From positions 682,001 to 746,000 of the forward strand of contig NC_064047.1 in NCBI RefSeq assembly GCF_932526225.1: a DNA stretch of 64,000 nt. The letters are read 5' to 3'. The position numbers were made by a program, and so were the translations under genes. The notes beneath the pieces are model-generated. The model was not told the DNA's origin. It worked only from the letters and a program-made list of their open reading frames with translations, and did no database searches. Origin of the DNA: Nematostella vectensis. Taxonomy: Eukaryota > Cnidaria > Anthozoa > Actiniaria > Edwardsiidae. Positions 45,801-58,620 of this stretch are shown here, piece after piece (position 1 is the first letter of the stretch; the number at the start of each line of letters is the position of its first letter).

Positions 45801-48800
45801 CTCCACAAGTGTATTAACACCACCCTCCCCCTCTCCAAGTGTATTAACACCACCCTCCCCCTCTCCACAAGTGTATTAACACCACCCTCCCCATCCCCAA
45901 GTGTATTAACACCACCCTCCCCCTCTCCAAGTGTATTAACAACACCCTACCCCTCTCAAAAGTGTATTAACACCACCCTCCCCATCCCAAAGTGTATTAA
46001 CACCACCCTCCCCCTCCTCAAGTGTATTAACACCAACCTCCCCCTCTCCAAGTGTATTAACACCACCCTCCCCCTCTCCAAGTGTATTAACACCACCCTC
46101 CCCCTCTCCAAGTGTATTAACACCACCCTCCCCCTCTCCAAGTGTATTAACACCACCCTCCCCCTCCACAAGTGTATTAATACCACCCTCCCCCTCTCAA
46201 AGTGTATTAACACCACCCTCCCCCTCCCCAAGTGTATTAACACCACCCTCCCCCTCCTCAAGTGTATTAAAACCACCCTCCCCCTCTCCAAGTGTATTAA
46301 CACCACCCTCCCCCTCCACAAGTGTATTAACACCACCCTCCCCCTCCACAAGTGTATTAACACCAACCTCCCCCTCTCCAAGTGTATTAACACCACCCTC
46401 CCCATCCCCAAGTGTATTAACACCACCCTCCCCCTCCACAAGTGTATAAACACCACCCTCCCCCTCTCCAAGTGTATTAACACCACCCTCCCCCTCCACA
46501 ATTGTATAAACACCACCCTCCCCCTCTCCAAGTGTATTAACACCACCCTCCCCCTCCACAAGTGTATTAACACCACCCTCCCCCCTCCACAAGTGTATTA
46601 ACACCACCCTCCCCCTCCACAAGTGTATTAACACCACCCTCCCCCTCTACAAGTGTATTAACACCACCCTCCCCCTCTCCAAGTGTATTAACACCACCCT
46701 CCCCTCTCCAAGTGTATTAACACCACCCTCCCCCTCCCCAAGTGTATTAACACCAACCTCCCTCTCCACAAGTGTATTAACACCACCCTCCCCCTCTCCA
46801 AGTGTATTAACACCACCCTCCCCCTCCACAAGTGTATTAACACCACCCTCCCCCTCTCCAAGTGTATTAACACCACCCTCCCCCTCCACAAGTGTATTAA
46901 CACCACCCTCCCCCTCCACAAGTGTATTAACACCACCCTCCCCCTCCCCAAGTGTATTAACACCACCCTCCCCCTCCACAAGTGTATTATCACCACCCTC
47001 CCCCTCTCCAAGTGTATTAACACCACCCTCCCCCTCTCCAAGTGTATTAACACCAACCTCCCCCTCCACAAGTGTATTAACACCACCCTCCCCCTCCACA
47101 AGTGTATTAACACCACCTTCCCCCTCTCCAAGTGTATTAACACCACCCTCCCCCTCCCCAAGTGTATTAAAACCACCCTCCCCCCTCTCCAAGTGTATTA
47201 ACACCACCCTCCCCCTCCACAAGTGTATTAACACCACCCTCCCCTTCCACAAGTGTATTAACACCACCCTCCCCCTCTCTAAGTGTATTAACACCAACCT
47301 CCCCCTCTCCAAGTGTATTAACACCACCCTCCCCCTCCACAAGTGTATTAACATCAACCTCCCCCTCCACAAGTGTATAAACACCACCCTCCCTCTCCAC
47401 AAGTGTATAAACACCACCCTCCCTCTCCCCAAGTGTATTAACACCACCCTCTCCCTCCACAAGTGTATTAACACCACCCTCCCCCTCCACAAGTGTATTA
47501 ACACCACCCTCCCCCACTCCAAGTGTATTAACACCAACCTCCCCCTTCACAAGTGTATTAACACCACCCTCCCCCTCCCCAAGTGTATTAATACCACCCT
47601 CCCCCTCTCCAAGTGTATTAACACCAACCTCCCCATCCACAAGTGTATTAACACCACCCTCCCCCACTCCAAGTGTATTAACACCAACCTCCCCCTTCAC
47701 AAGTGTATTAACACCACCCTCCCCCTCCCCAAGTGTATTAATACCACCCTCCCCCTCTCCAAGTGTATTAACACCAACCTCCCCCTCCACAAGTGTATTA
47801 ACACCACCCTCCCCCTCCCCAAGTGTATTAATACCACCCTCCTCCTCTCCAAGTGTATTAACACCACCCTCCCCCTCCACAAGTGTATTAACACAACCCT
47901 CCCCCTCCACAAGTGTATTAACACCACCCTCCCCCTCTCCAAGTGTATTAACACCACCCTCCCCCTCCACAAGTGTATTAACACCACCCTCCCTCTCCAC
48001 AAGTGTATTAACACCACCCTCCCCCTTCCCAAGTGTATTAACACCACCCTCCCCATCTCCAAGTGTATTAACACCACCCTCAACCTCTCCAAGTGTATTA
48101 ACACCACCCTCCCCCTCTCCAAGTGTATTAACACCACCCTCCCCCTCTCCAAGTGTATTAACACCACCCTCCCCCTCCACAAGTGTATTAACACCACCCT
48201 CCCCCTCCCCAAGTGTATTAATACCACCCTCCCCATCCCCAAGTGTATTAACACCACCCTCCCCCTCCCCAAGTGTATTAACACCACCCTCCCTCTCCCC
48301 AAGTGTATTAACACCACCCTCACCCTCCCCAAGTGTATTATCACCACCCTCCCCCTCTACAAGTGTATTAACACCACCCTCCCCCTCCCCAAGTGTATTA
48401 ATACCACCCTCCCGCTCTCCAAGTGTATTATCACCACCCTCCCCCTCTCCAAGTGTATTAACACCACCCTCCCCCTCCCCAAGTGTATTAACACCACCCT
48501 CCCCCTCCCCAAGTGTATTATCACCACCCTCCCCCTCCACAAGTGTATTAACACCACCCTCCCCCTCCCCAAGTGTATTAACACCACCCTCCCCCTCTCC
48601 AAGTGTATTATTACCACCCTCCCCCTCCCCAAGTGTATTAACACCAACCTCCCCCTCCCCAAGTGTATTAACACCACCCTCCCTCTCCACAAGTGTATAA
48701 ACACCACCCTCCCCCCTCCCCAAGTGTATTAATACCACCCTCCCCCTCTCCAAGTGTATTATCACCACCCTCCCCCTCCCCAAGTGTATTAACACCACCC

Positions 48801-51800
48801 TCCCCCTCCCCAAGTGTATTAATACCACCCTCCCCCTCCCCAAGTGTATTAACACCACCCTCCCCCTCCCCAAGTGTATTAACACCACCCTCCCCCTCCA
48901 CAAGTGTATTAACACCACCCTCCCCCTCTCCAAGTGTATTAACACCACCCACCCCCTCTCAAAGTGTATTAACACCAGCCTCCCCCTCTCCAAGTGTATT
49001 AACACCACCCTCCCCCTCTCCAAGTGTATTAACATCACCCTCCCCATCCCCAAGTGTATTAACACCAACCTCCCCCTCCACAAGTGTATTAACACCACCC
49101 TCCCCCTCTCCAAGTGTATTAACACCACCCTCCCCCTCTCCACAAGTGTATTAACACCACCCTCCCCATCCCCAAGTGTATTAACACCACCCTCCCCCTC
49201 TCCAAGTGTATTAACAACACCCTACCCCTCTCAAAAGTGTATTAACACCACCCTCCCCATCCCAAAGTGTATTAACACCACCCTCCCCCTCCTCAAGTGT
49301 ATTAACACCAACCTCCCCCTCTCCAAGTGTATTAACACCACCCTCCCCCTCTCCAAGTGTATTAACACCACCCTCCCCCTCTCCAAGTGTATTAACACCA
49401 CCCTCCCCCTCTCCAAGTGTATTAACACCACCCTCCCCCTCCACAAGTGTATTAATACCACCCTCCCCCTCTCAAAGTGTATTAACACCACCCTCCCCCT
49501 CCCCAAGTGTATTAACACCACCCTCCCCCTCCTCAAGTGTATTAAAACCACCCTCCCCCTCTCCAAGTGTATTAACACCACCCTCCCCCTCCACAAGTGT
49601 ATTAACACCACCCTCCCCCTCCACAAGTGTATTAACACCAACCTCCCCCTCTCCAAGTGTATTAACACCACCCTCCCCATCCCCAAGTGTATTAACACCA
49701 CCCTCCCCCTCCACAAGTGTATAAACACCACCCTTCCCCTCTCCAAGTGTATTAACACCACCCTCCCCCTCCACAATTGTATAAACACCACCCTCCCCCT
49801 CTCCAAGTGTATTAACACCACCCTCCCCCTCCACAAGTGTATTAACACCACCCTCCCCCTCCCCAAGTGTATTAACACCACCCTCCCCCTCCACAAGTGT
49901 ATTAACACCACCCTCCCCCTCTCCAAGTGTATTAACACCACCCTCCCCCTCTCCAAGTGTATTATCACCACCCTCCCCCTCCCCAAGTGTATTAACACCA
50001 CCCTCCCCCTCTCCAAGTGTATTAACACCACCCTCCCCCTCCACAAGTGTATTAACACCACCCTCCCCCTCTCCACAAGTGTATTAACACCACCCTCCCC
50101 CTCCACAAGTGTATTAACACCACCCTCCCCTCCACAAGTGTATTAACACCACCCTCCCCCTCCACAAGTGTATTAACACCACCCTCCCCCTCTCCAAGTG
50201 TATTAACACCACCCTCCCCCTCTCCAAGTGTATTAATACAACCCTCCCCCTCCCCAAGTGTATTATCACCACCCTCCCCTCCCCAAGTGTATTAACAACA
50301 CCCTCCCCCTCTCCAAGTGTATTAACACCACCCTCCCCCTCTCCAAGTGTATTAACACCACCCTCCCCCTCTCCAAGTGTATTAACACCACCCTCCCCCT
50401 CTCCAAGTGTATTAACACCACCCTCCCCCTCCACAAGTGTATAAACACCACCCTCCCACTCTCCAAGTGTATTATCACCACCCTCCCCCTCCACAAGTGT
50501 ATTAACACCACCCTCCCCCTCCCCAAGTGTATTAACACCACCCTCCCCCTCTCCAAGTGTATTAACACCACCCTCCCCCTCCACAATTGTATAAACACCA
50601 CCCTCCCCCTCTCCAAGTGTATTAACACCACCCTCCCCCTCCACAAGTGTATTAACACCACCCTCCCCCTCCCCAAGTGTATTAACACCACCCTCCCCAT
50701 CCACAAGTGTATAAACACCACCCTCCCCCTCCACAAGTGTATTAACACCACCCTCCCCCTCTCCAAGTGTATTAACACCACCCTCCCCCTCTCCAAGTGT
50801 ATTATCACCACCCTCCCCCTCCCCAAGTGTATTAACACCACCCTCCCCCTCTCCAAGTGTATTAACACCACCCTCCCCCTCCACAAGTGTATTAACACCA
50901 CCCTCCCCCTCTCCACAAGTGTATTAACACCACCCTCCCCCTCCACAAGTGTATTAACACCACCCTCCCCTCCACAAGTGTATTAACACCACCCTCCCCC
51001 TCCACAAGTGTATTAACACCACCCTCCCCCTCTCCAAGTGTATTAACACCACCCTCCCCCTCTCCAAGTGTATTAATACAACCCTCCCCCTCCCCAAGTG
51101 TATTATCACCACCCTCCCCTCCCCAAGTGTATTAACACCACCCTCCCCCTCTCCAAGTGTATTAACACCACCCTCCCCCTCTCCAAGTGTATTAACACCA
51201 CCCTCCCCCTCTCCAAGTGTATTAACACCACCCTCCCCCTCTCCAAGTGTATTAACACCACCCTCCCCCTCCACAAGTGTATAAACACCACCCTCCCACT
51301 CTCCAAGTGTATTATCACCACCCTCCACAAGTGTATTAACACCACCCTCCCCCTCCCCAAGTGTATTAACACCACCCTCCCCCTCTCCAAGTGTATTAAC
51401 ACCACCCTCCCCCTCCACAAGTGTATTAACACCACCCTCCCCCTCTCCACAAGTGTATTAACACCACCCTCCCCCTTCACAAGTGTATTAACACCACCCT
51501 CCCCTCCACAAGTGTATTAACACCACCCTCCCCCTCCACAAGTGTATTAACACCAACCTCCCCCTCTCCAAGTGTATTAACACCACCCTCCCCCTCTCCA
51601 AGTGTATGAACACCACCCTACCCCTCTCCAAGTGTATTAACACCACCCTCCCCCTCCACAAGTGTATAAACACCACCCTCCCCCTATCCAAGTGTATTAT
51701 CACCACCCTCCCCCTCTCCAAGTGTATTAACACCACCCTCCCCCTCCCCAAGTGTATTAACACTACCCTCCCCCTCCCCAAGTGTATTAACACCAACCTC

Positions 51801-52246
51801 CCCCTCCCCAAGTGTATTAACACCACTCTCCCCCTCATCAAGTGTATTAACACCAACCTCTTTCCAAGTGTATTAACACCACCCTCCCCCTCCCCAAGTG
51901 TATTAACACGACCCTCCCCCTCCCCAAGTGTATTAACACCACCCTCCCCCTCCCCAAGTGTATTAACACCACCCTCCCCCTCCCCAAGTGTATTAACACC
52001 ACCCTCCCCCCTCCCCAAGTGTATTAACACCACCCTCCCCCTCCCCAAGTGTATTAACACCACCCTCCCCCTCCCCAAGTGTATTAACACCACCCTCCCC
52101 CTCCCCAAGTGTATTAACACGACCCTCCCCCTCCCCAAGTGTATTAACACCACCCTCCCCCTCCCCAAGTGTATTAACACCACCCTCCCCCTCCCCAAGT
52201 GTATTAACACCACCCTCCCCCTCCCCAAGTGTATTAACACCACCCT
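42823..52246. repeat. 9.4-kb satellite of 30-bp units, about 313 copies
   Basis: Unit ACCACCCTCCCCCTCC then CCAAGTGTATTAAC, with variants at one position (CCCC, CACA, TCTCC). Strong strand asymmetry: plus is C/T-rich, minus is G/A-rich with GGGG, GGGGG and GGG runs in each unit. Higher-order structure is present: a block of about 2.2 kb at 44390-46570 recurs at 47660-49840 (offset about 3275 bp), a block near 47513 is repeated 150 bp later, and a block ending near 50106 recurs at 50946 (840 bp) and, shortened, at 51480. The last 250 bp are the most uniform. The period is a multiple of 3, so several frames of hundreds of codons are open on both strands; I take these as artefacts. Confidence 0.98.
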
Positions 52247-52249
52247 CTA

Positions 52250-53180
52250 TTACCACTATTGTCCATTCCCACGCAACTGTTCTCCCAACTAAATCCCAAA
52301 TAAGAACAGTTATGTGACGATTTATATTTTAAATGTAGATTCAGTAGATATCTTCATATACAATCCGTAAATAATGAATAAAACTCTCTACAAATTCGGC
52401 GACCTTCTCAGCTGAAGGGATTGCCTTTCGATCACCGCTAAGGGCCCCATCAGGGTCCTTTCCATTAAGGGGCCTCTTGCCACCTCGTTATCGAGGATTG
52501 GCTGATTCACTAGGTTTACTAGTAGACTAAAATTTAGAATAGTTCCCGTTAAATAAGAACCTGTTTAGGCTAACCTGGGAAAAGATCTTATAAGCCGGTA
52601 AGTACTGTACAATGATCAACAGTATCGAAAGATTTTTGAAGATCCATAAACACTCCATATGAGTCTTAAAAAAAATGCTCTGAATGTTGCTATCATTTTT
52701 GTCATCTGCGAGCAGCGAGCATTTTGAAAAAAAAAATGGCTAGCAAAGAGCAACTAAAAAACACTTAACGCTGCAAAACACAAAAAAATAATTTCCAATT
52801 TTACTAAGTATTTAGGTGATGGTGGGTAAAGGTACCACGTGACCTGCTTGTTTCTATTATCTATTTGCTTTTCCTTATAGCCGATTCGGGCACGTTAAAA
52901 TGTCCCCCGAGGGGCCCTAATTGTTAAGCCTTTTTCATGATAATAAATGAGAAGACAAAAGGTAAGCTGTTAGATTTTCAAGCATGAATTGTGAACAATC
53001 ATATTGACTTCCTCCGCCAAGTATCGACCCGATATCGACCCAATATCGACCCAATATTGACCAAATATGGTCACTACATTGTTTAAGATGGCGCTTGCAT
53101 GGCTCTTCACTCATGGTTTCACGCTCTTCTACCAAAAACTAAAACATCGTGGGAGATCTTATCAGTCTACTCTATCCAGC
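52250..53180. other. spacer between satellite and secreted-protein copy C
   Basis: No gene recognised. A small tandem run of about four units of CGACCCAATAT at 53018-53065 lies about 115 bp before the copy C start. The CTCAGCTGAAGGGATTGCC area near 52405 is GC-richer, without known identity. Confidence 0.45.
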
Positions 53181-54053
53181 ATGCATCTTGCGTTGGATCT
53201 TGTCGTGGCCGTGGTGGCCTGGGTTGCCGTGACAGGTATTTGCAAATAACTGCTTAATGTGTTTTGATTATGAATTTTCGCAGTTAGCAATCTTTTTCAA
53301 TTTTTCTTGTCTGGTTATATTGGTCTCGAAGCGTAATAGTACGAATTATTTAGAGGGGAAAAAATCGTCCTTTCTAATGTAGCCTTAGATAAAATTTTGT
53401 GTCTGCGTACAATAAGAAACACAACTCTCTCGGCTTCTTGGACTAGTTTTGACGTACCTTTTTCTCTATAATCTGTCTAGATGCCATCGTGGAAGACAAG
53501 ATCGCCTTTCGAGTGTTCCGCCACGATCTCTCCATCAGTGATCAGGAGATGAGAAGGCTTCTCCAAGAAAGAAGACCTAGAGGGTCACGGCTTCAAGAAA
53601 GAAGTCGTCACCAAGTTAAGGAAGGCCCCTGGGAGCAACAAGCCAAGTTACCAGAGGCAGTACTACTATTCCAAGCTGGTCGCATGTGACAAGGCAATGG
53701 AGGTGGAGAAAGAATTCGATACACTTATGCCAGGTGTGTTAGTACAGGGCCCAGATGGGGGTTGGGACACTTGGGTATACATTGCCCTTTATGATATTAA
53801 AGGCAATCAAAATTATATGTCATTGAATGTTGCTATTTTCATTATGTGAAACTCGTTTATCTTTGTAGGTATTTTCGGCAAAAGGTTCTTGTCAAAGATG
53901 AACAGCAGGGTGAGAAGGATGGGCCTCGGTAAGACGACAAAGTGCCGTGCAGGGATCGAGGTCCACTTTAAAAGGGGGAAGCGTCAGCGCCGTAGCATTT
54001 GCATTGTATGTTCTGGCTGTTTCAGTATTGAAGCCCTTGAGAACAGGCATTAA
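53181..54053 (+). pseudogene. small secreted protein, copy C, frameshifted
   Basis: Three exons match copy D (54995-57492, minus): 53181-53235, 53481-53733, 53869-54053. Exon 1 (18 codons plus one base, phase 1) encodes a signal peptide, MHLALDLVVAVVAWVAVT. Exon 2 starts AIVEDKIAFRVF and aligns with copy D up to RRLL. A one-base excess in the CCAAGAAAGAAG stretch near 53565 then shifts frame; the shifted frame continues the match (DLEGHGFKKEVVTK, YQRQYYYSKLVACDKAMEVE) to the donor at 53734. Exon 3 encodes a basic segment with CRAGIEVHF and ends in ICIVCSGCFSIEALE. If the extra base is a sequencing error, the product would be about 163 residues. I do not recognise the family. The in-frame ATG at 53088 is an alternative start, but the splice structure of copy D supports 53181. 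Confidence 0.7.
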
Positions 54054-54137
54054 CGCATTTCCCTTTGTAATATCACAAAAGAGAGAAAATGAAAATAATG
54101 TGATAAGTAAAAAGATAGATAAATTAAGAGATAAATG

Positions 54138-54143
54138 AATAAA
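54138..54143 (+). promoter_or_regulatory. probable poly(A) signal of copy C
   Basis: AATAAA 85 nt after the copy C stop at 54051-54053. Confidence 0.5.
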
Positions 54144-54451
54144 TATATGGAAACGCCATTTTGATCCTTTGTATTGCTTCATTGGCCTACGTCCGGACCA
54201 TTTGATTCTCCGTTACTTTTATTTATTTATTCTGCAGTTTTTGCTCCCTTCACTCCTCTGCAGTGCCGTGACGCCTAGGGGGGTCCTGAGCCCCTCCCCA
54301 TTTTTTCTAAAATTATAAATATATAACCAGACGGGGCAATGTCTGTTACGGCCTTGCCCGGCTTCATTGAGATAACCTATTATACAGAAAATTCATTTAA
54401 CTATGCCTGTTTGATCGGCTTCGTCTCTTTTCTTTAACCCGTTACTATTGC

Positions 54452-54612
54452 CATGTGAGTCGTGCCGTGAGAAATAAGAGATTAGTCAAAGACGCAATGT
54501 GCCGTACTGGCGTAAAGATACATCTCAGCAAAGAGCAGAAATGCGATCAGGGGATAAAGGCACTAAACTCAGTCCTTACTGGTTTGCTTTCGTTGGTGCT
54601 GGCGCATCGATG
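54452..54612 (+). pseudogene. orphan third exon of the copy C/D family
   Basis: A plus-strand frame reads KDAMCRTGVKIHLSKEQKCD and ends with a stop at 54610-54612. It is clearly related to the last exon of copy D (KDEMCRTGVEVHFNKDQTC) but has a different, hydrophobic tail. No matching exons 1-2 are seen, so it is a relic of a third paralogue or an alternative last exon for copy C. Its upstream border is uncertain. Confidence 0.65.
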
Positions 54613-54719
54613 ATTTATAAGAGAAACTACCGTTCTTACAGCACACGATACTGTTACAAATAAGGTATTGAACTTTTTAGCTAGCAAAATGATAATAAGG
54701 GACGTTTGCACTTGCCATT

Positions 54720-54835
54720 TTCGCTGCTCTTTTTATTTTCATTTTTATTTTATTTTTATTTTATTCTATTTTTAATTTAATTTAATTTTTATTTTTTATT
54801 TTTTATTTTCGTTGCTCTTTTTTATTTGCTCAAAT
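54720..54835. repeat. TTTTATTTTATTT-type microsatellite
   Basis: Imperfect T-rich run of TTTTATTTTATT words; low complexity, between the orphan exon and copy D. Confidence 0.85.
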
Positions 54836-54923
54836 CTTGGGATTTGTTATTACATGTGCGATAATACGCACAAGGAATGGAAAATACACAAGCAAAAAAA
54901 ACAAGGGTGGAACTTGATCATTA

Positions 54924-54929
54924 TTTATT
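54924..54929 (-). promoter_or_regulatory. probable poly(A) signal of copy D
   Basis: AATAAA on the minus strand, 66 nt after the copy D stop at 54995-54997. Confidence 0.5.
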
Positions 54930-54994
54930 TCATTACATTCTTACAGAAATAACGGTTGTAATTATATTCAGGGCCTGTTTGCTTGAATTTCTGA

Positions 54995-57492
54995 TTATTT
55001 TTCAATGGCATCCACACGCCAGCAATAATGGCATAGCCAACAACGGTAGCTTCGCCGCTGTCGCTTATTATCGCTGCAAGTCTGATCTTTGTTAAAGTGG
55101 ACCTCGACGCCAGTGCGGCACATCTCGTCTTTTTCCAGGCCCTTTTGTTTTATTACACGCTTGCCCTTTGATAGCACAGTGGTTCCTAGTGCGCCTTAGA
55201 AAAAGAAACACAACACCGGGTAAGGATATTAAAAAATGCAGCACTAAGTCGGCGTAGAAGTGCGAGTGTCAGGTCACGTGAGGTGTATTTTCTGGCCATG
55301 GAACTAGTCAACTGTCTACTATTCAATTTTCGCGGGTACTAAAATTCGCGATCTTAAAACTCGCGAAAAATAAAGACCGCAAACTTAAATCTAGCGAAAT
55401 TTAATGTATATAGAAAAATTGATTACAAAGAATGAAGGTTATATTGAGATCACAGGACATGTAACGAAATTATCGATAATATCTGGAGGAACAATAAACT
55501 TTTTCCATCACAGTGTGTAAAATTGACCCCTAAGGGAAAGCTTGTTGGTTTTGTTTCATTATATTGGTCCTGTTTGAGTTGTTGTTTAACGTCCTTTTTT
55601 GTAAAAAAGGAGAAAAGATGAAGTAACTTGAACTCAGTGGCGGATCCAGGGGTGGTGACGGGGGTGACATGTCACCCCCCTTGTTGGGTGAAAAAAAAAG
55701 GATTTTTGGGGAAAAAAGCATTTTGGGTATTTGATGTATCGCGACGCTATTCCCTAGACAAAAACCAGACAACCGTTCGCGACAGAAAGCCAGGCCACTG
55801 CACTAGACGAAACAGGGCATTGATTATGAATCAGAATGGTCTGATTGGCGGAACACAAAAGCCGAAACCCCCTCGGATAGTAACTTTAACGACATGTTTT
55901 AACCTTAAAGATGCACATTGGGTGTGGTCGAAGAAATTCCTAACCCTAAACCCTAAAATCACTGTAATGGATAGCAAAAGCGTAAGAATTTTATAAATCA
56001 CCCTATCGATCACCCTATCGTTAAATTTTTAAAGAGCCCTCCGGCGGGCATCGCTATATATCGAATTCCGCTGTAACGGATTAAGATGCTCCTTACTTTT
56101 TTCTATTTATATATCTATCTAGCATTCTTTAAAATATAATATCCACTCGTATAAATTACCACACGCTAGACGGAGCGCAACGGGCAAATTCGTGCTCGTG
56201 GACAAGCAAACTGAAGCTGAGAGGAACTCAAGCAATAGCGATACAAGAATCCCTGGCTAAAAATAAAATCTTAACCAACTGACGCGGGCAAAGGCATATG
56301 AGCTCATCAATGAGCTTAGATAAGAAAGAAGGTTATGTGGGAATACCTAAATCACCACCGGATGCGGAATATCAACGATGCTTCTCATCCACTGAATCTA
56401 GTCATTAGCCACGCCTGTAATTTAGTACGCAATATGTTGGGTTCTTGCCTTGAGATTTTCAAGGTTTTTGACAACTAGCCGGCGGAATTCCTTTAAAATT
56501 GTGTTGTGATTTAAGCACTTGTACCCGAAAATAGAAAGCGCAAAATGGAAGATTTTGCAAAATGTGCTGGGTCGAATGATAGGATACGCAATAGTGTCGA
56601 TCGACAGGATGGAGGTCTGTAGGCGTTTTATGGCAGCGCAATCATGGCGGATGGCATCATCTTCTTGTAAGTATTCCTTCAGATACTAAAACGAGCTGTT
56701 ATGCTTTTGTTTTTCTGTAATTCAAAACTTAAATAAGTAATGCGGTTTTCACAAACAGGGACGATAAAAGTATTCTCGAAATTTTCTAGAAGAACTTGTA
56801 ACATGAAATATATATTCCTTAAAAATCTGGAAGAAAAAATCGCGACAGACTGTCAAAAAGGTCACCCCCCCGTTCTAAATCCTAGATACGCCACTGGAAC
56901 TTTGTATTCAAAAAAAGAAAAGAAAATAGAGAAGAATAAAGTAGTCTTCCATGATTTGTAATCTCACCTTTTAATAACATGTCCATTTCCCTCTCCACTT
57001 CCATCACCCGGCCACACGTCACGTCCTTGTAGTAAAGGTACTGCTTCTGGTAATTTGGCTTCTTCTGTCCTGGTCTTTTCACAACTTGAGTGGTGACCTC
57101 TTTCTTGTATCCATTGCCTTCCAGATCTGCCTGCTTCAGAAGACTTTTCATCTCGTCATCGGTCTTGGAGAAGTCCTTGTTGAACACTCGCACAGTCACT
57201 TTATCTTCAACAGTCGTCGCTTCTGTAAGCAAAGCAAGCAAGAAAATTAAACGAGAATCGGATAAACCTATAATTGTTGAAATTTCAAAATGCTACGCGA
57301 CAGAAAACCTGAGCAAACCGACAGGAGCAAGCGTAAATAGAAAACAAAAATACTAATCGAGAGCGCGTAATATTATAATTACCCGAGGTTAGAATCCAAA
57401 TTCCCCGAAACAATTCTCGGACAGGTTACCTGCTTACCTGAAACTGCGACCCAGGCCACCACAGCCATGACGAAGCTTAGCTTGAGATACAT
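54995..57492 (-). CDS. small secreted Cys-containing protein, copy D
   Basis: Three exons, 57492-57438, 57222-56968 and 55194-54995, total 510 nt, 169 codons plus stop; intron phases are 1 and 1. The start at 57490-57492 opens the signal peptide MYLKLSFVMAVVAWVAVS and is shared with copy C; an upstream in-frame ATG (57609) is less likely. The mature part is charged and Lys-rich (TVEDKVTVRVF, DDEMKSLLKQADLEGNGYKK, YQKQYLYYKDVTC). The last exon has DEMCRTGVEVHF and a Cys/Trp-rich tail (RCWLCHYCWRVDAIEK). I do not recognise the family; a secreted, disulfide-bearing peptide or precursor is inferred only from the signal peptide and cysteines. Copy C is convergent on the other strand. Intron 2 holds a 1.26-kb hAT-like element. 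Confidence 0.72.
55635..56896. mobile_element. hAT-like DNA transposon, non-autonomous, 1262 bp
   Basis: Left end CAGTGGCGGATCCAGG; the complement of the right end is CAGTGGCGTATCTAGG, followed further in by matching GGGGGTGAC words. GAACT flanks both ends (55630-55634 and 56897-56901), a 5-bp duplication as reported for some hAT clades. No transposase frame is seen. It lies in intron 2 of copy D. Confidence 0.8.
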
Positions 57493-58620
57493 GCTGGGTA
57501 GAGAATCCACTTGTGTTACAATTTCTTCGATGTCTTTGGAGAGCGATAAACAGCAAATGATGTCTGGCTGTTCGCATGCGGCATTAAATAGACCATCGGT
57601 CTTAGACAAATGTCCATATTTGGACGTCGTAGAAGTCTAGGTACCGTTTCAGCTTTATCAAGAAGCAAGCGAACTTTTCATGCCACGGTCTGAAAGCCCG
57701 CTAAACGAGATGTGTTTTGTGTCCCATCTTTGTATTATTTGCATAATTATCTGTCAGCCTTTGCGATATTACACTTTAAGCATTTGATAACGTCTACAAA
57801 ACATTGTCAACGAGCCTGTGAACATGTCCCTTTTATTTCATTTTTTTTACTACATCAATTGAAGACACCAAACCCTCTACAATTTTATAGTTTTATTATT
57901 TTTTAGACAAAAACTTACAAGTGGGATAAAGCTAGATACTCGTATCAGTAACATTTCAGCACAAACAGTTCGTTGCATGGTAACTGCTGAAGTTTGCGCT
58001 CGCTGTCACATCTTTGTTTCAGCTCTCTAAAGACAAGCCGTACATGCACAGGCTTCCCACCCGCGTCAATGAAGGATTTCTAAGGACATACGAATTTACG
58101 CAAATAAACATATATGAGTTATATCTTCATGAAATAAACTTAGTTGGGATGTAAATGGATCCGTCTGTGGTGTTTTTTTTTTCTTCCTAAGAAGCTCCAT
58201 TTTACGAGTTTAGAGCGATATAACTTTGTCTCGGATTTTGAGTCGATACTAAGTATGTTAATGAGACAAGGCTAGCAACTTTATTCTGACTACCTCACTT
58301 TCAGTGCGATTTTCTGACGGATTTTAAGCAGAACGAAAACACTGATACTGGTACAAGATGGGAGAAGGATGGAACTATCTCCGAATCGAGTTTTGTTTAG
58401 CAATCCGCCTAAAACCCCGCGAGAAATGATTTTTAAAACGGCTATTTTAGCTTTCCGTCAATGATCGGGACATAGCAGCTGGTCAAATCACAGGAAGCCC
58501 AGGCAACGGTTTTGTAGTGCAAGAAAATGGTCATAAAAAGTGGCGGATCGTTCAAATTTATGGAACGCTTATGAAATTTGGCACAGTGATAGAGGAACTC
58601 ACACTGAGCAATTCTGGATA
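57493..58620. other. upstream of copy D, no gene recognised
   Basis: No supported frame. Should contain the copy D promoter. AT-rich with a T run at 58169-58182. Confidence 0.4.

Noticed and set aside
47167-49143. 658-codon minus-strand frame and similar long frames in the 30-bp array
   Set aside because: Open only because the period is divisible by three; frames exist on both strands, follow the repeat exactly and have no flanking gene signals.
55930-55965. Telomere-like CCTAAACCCTAAA stretch
   Set aside because: Only two units inside the hAT-like element; no array.
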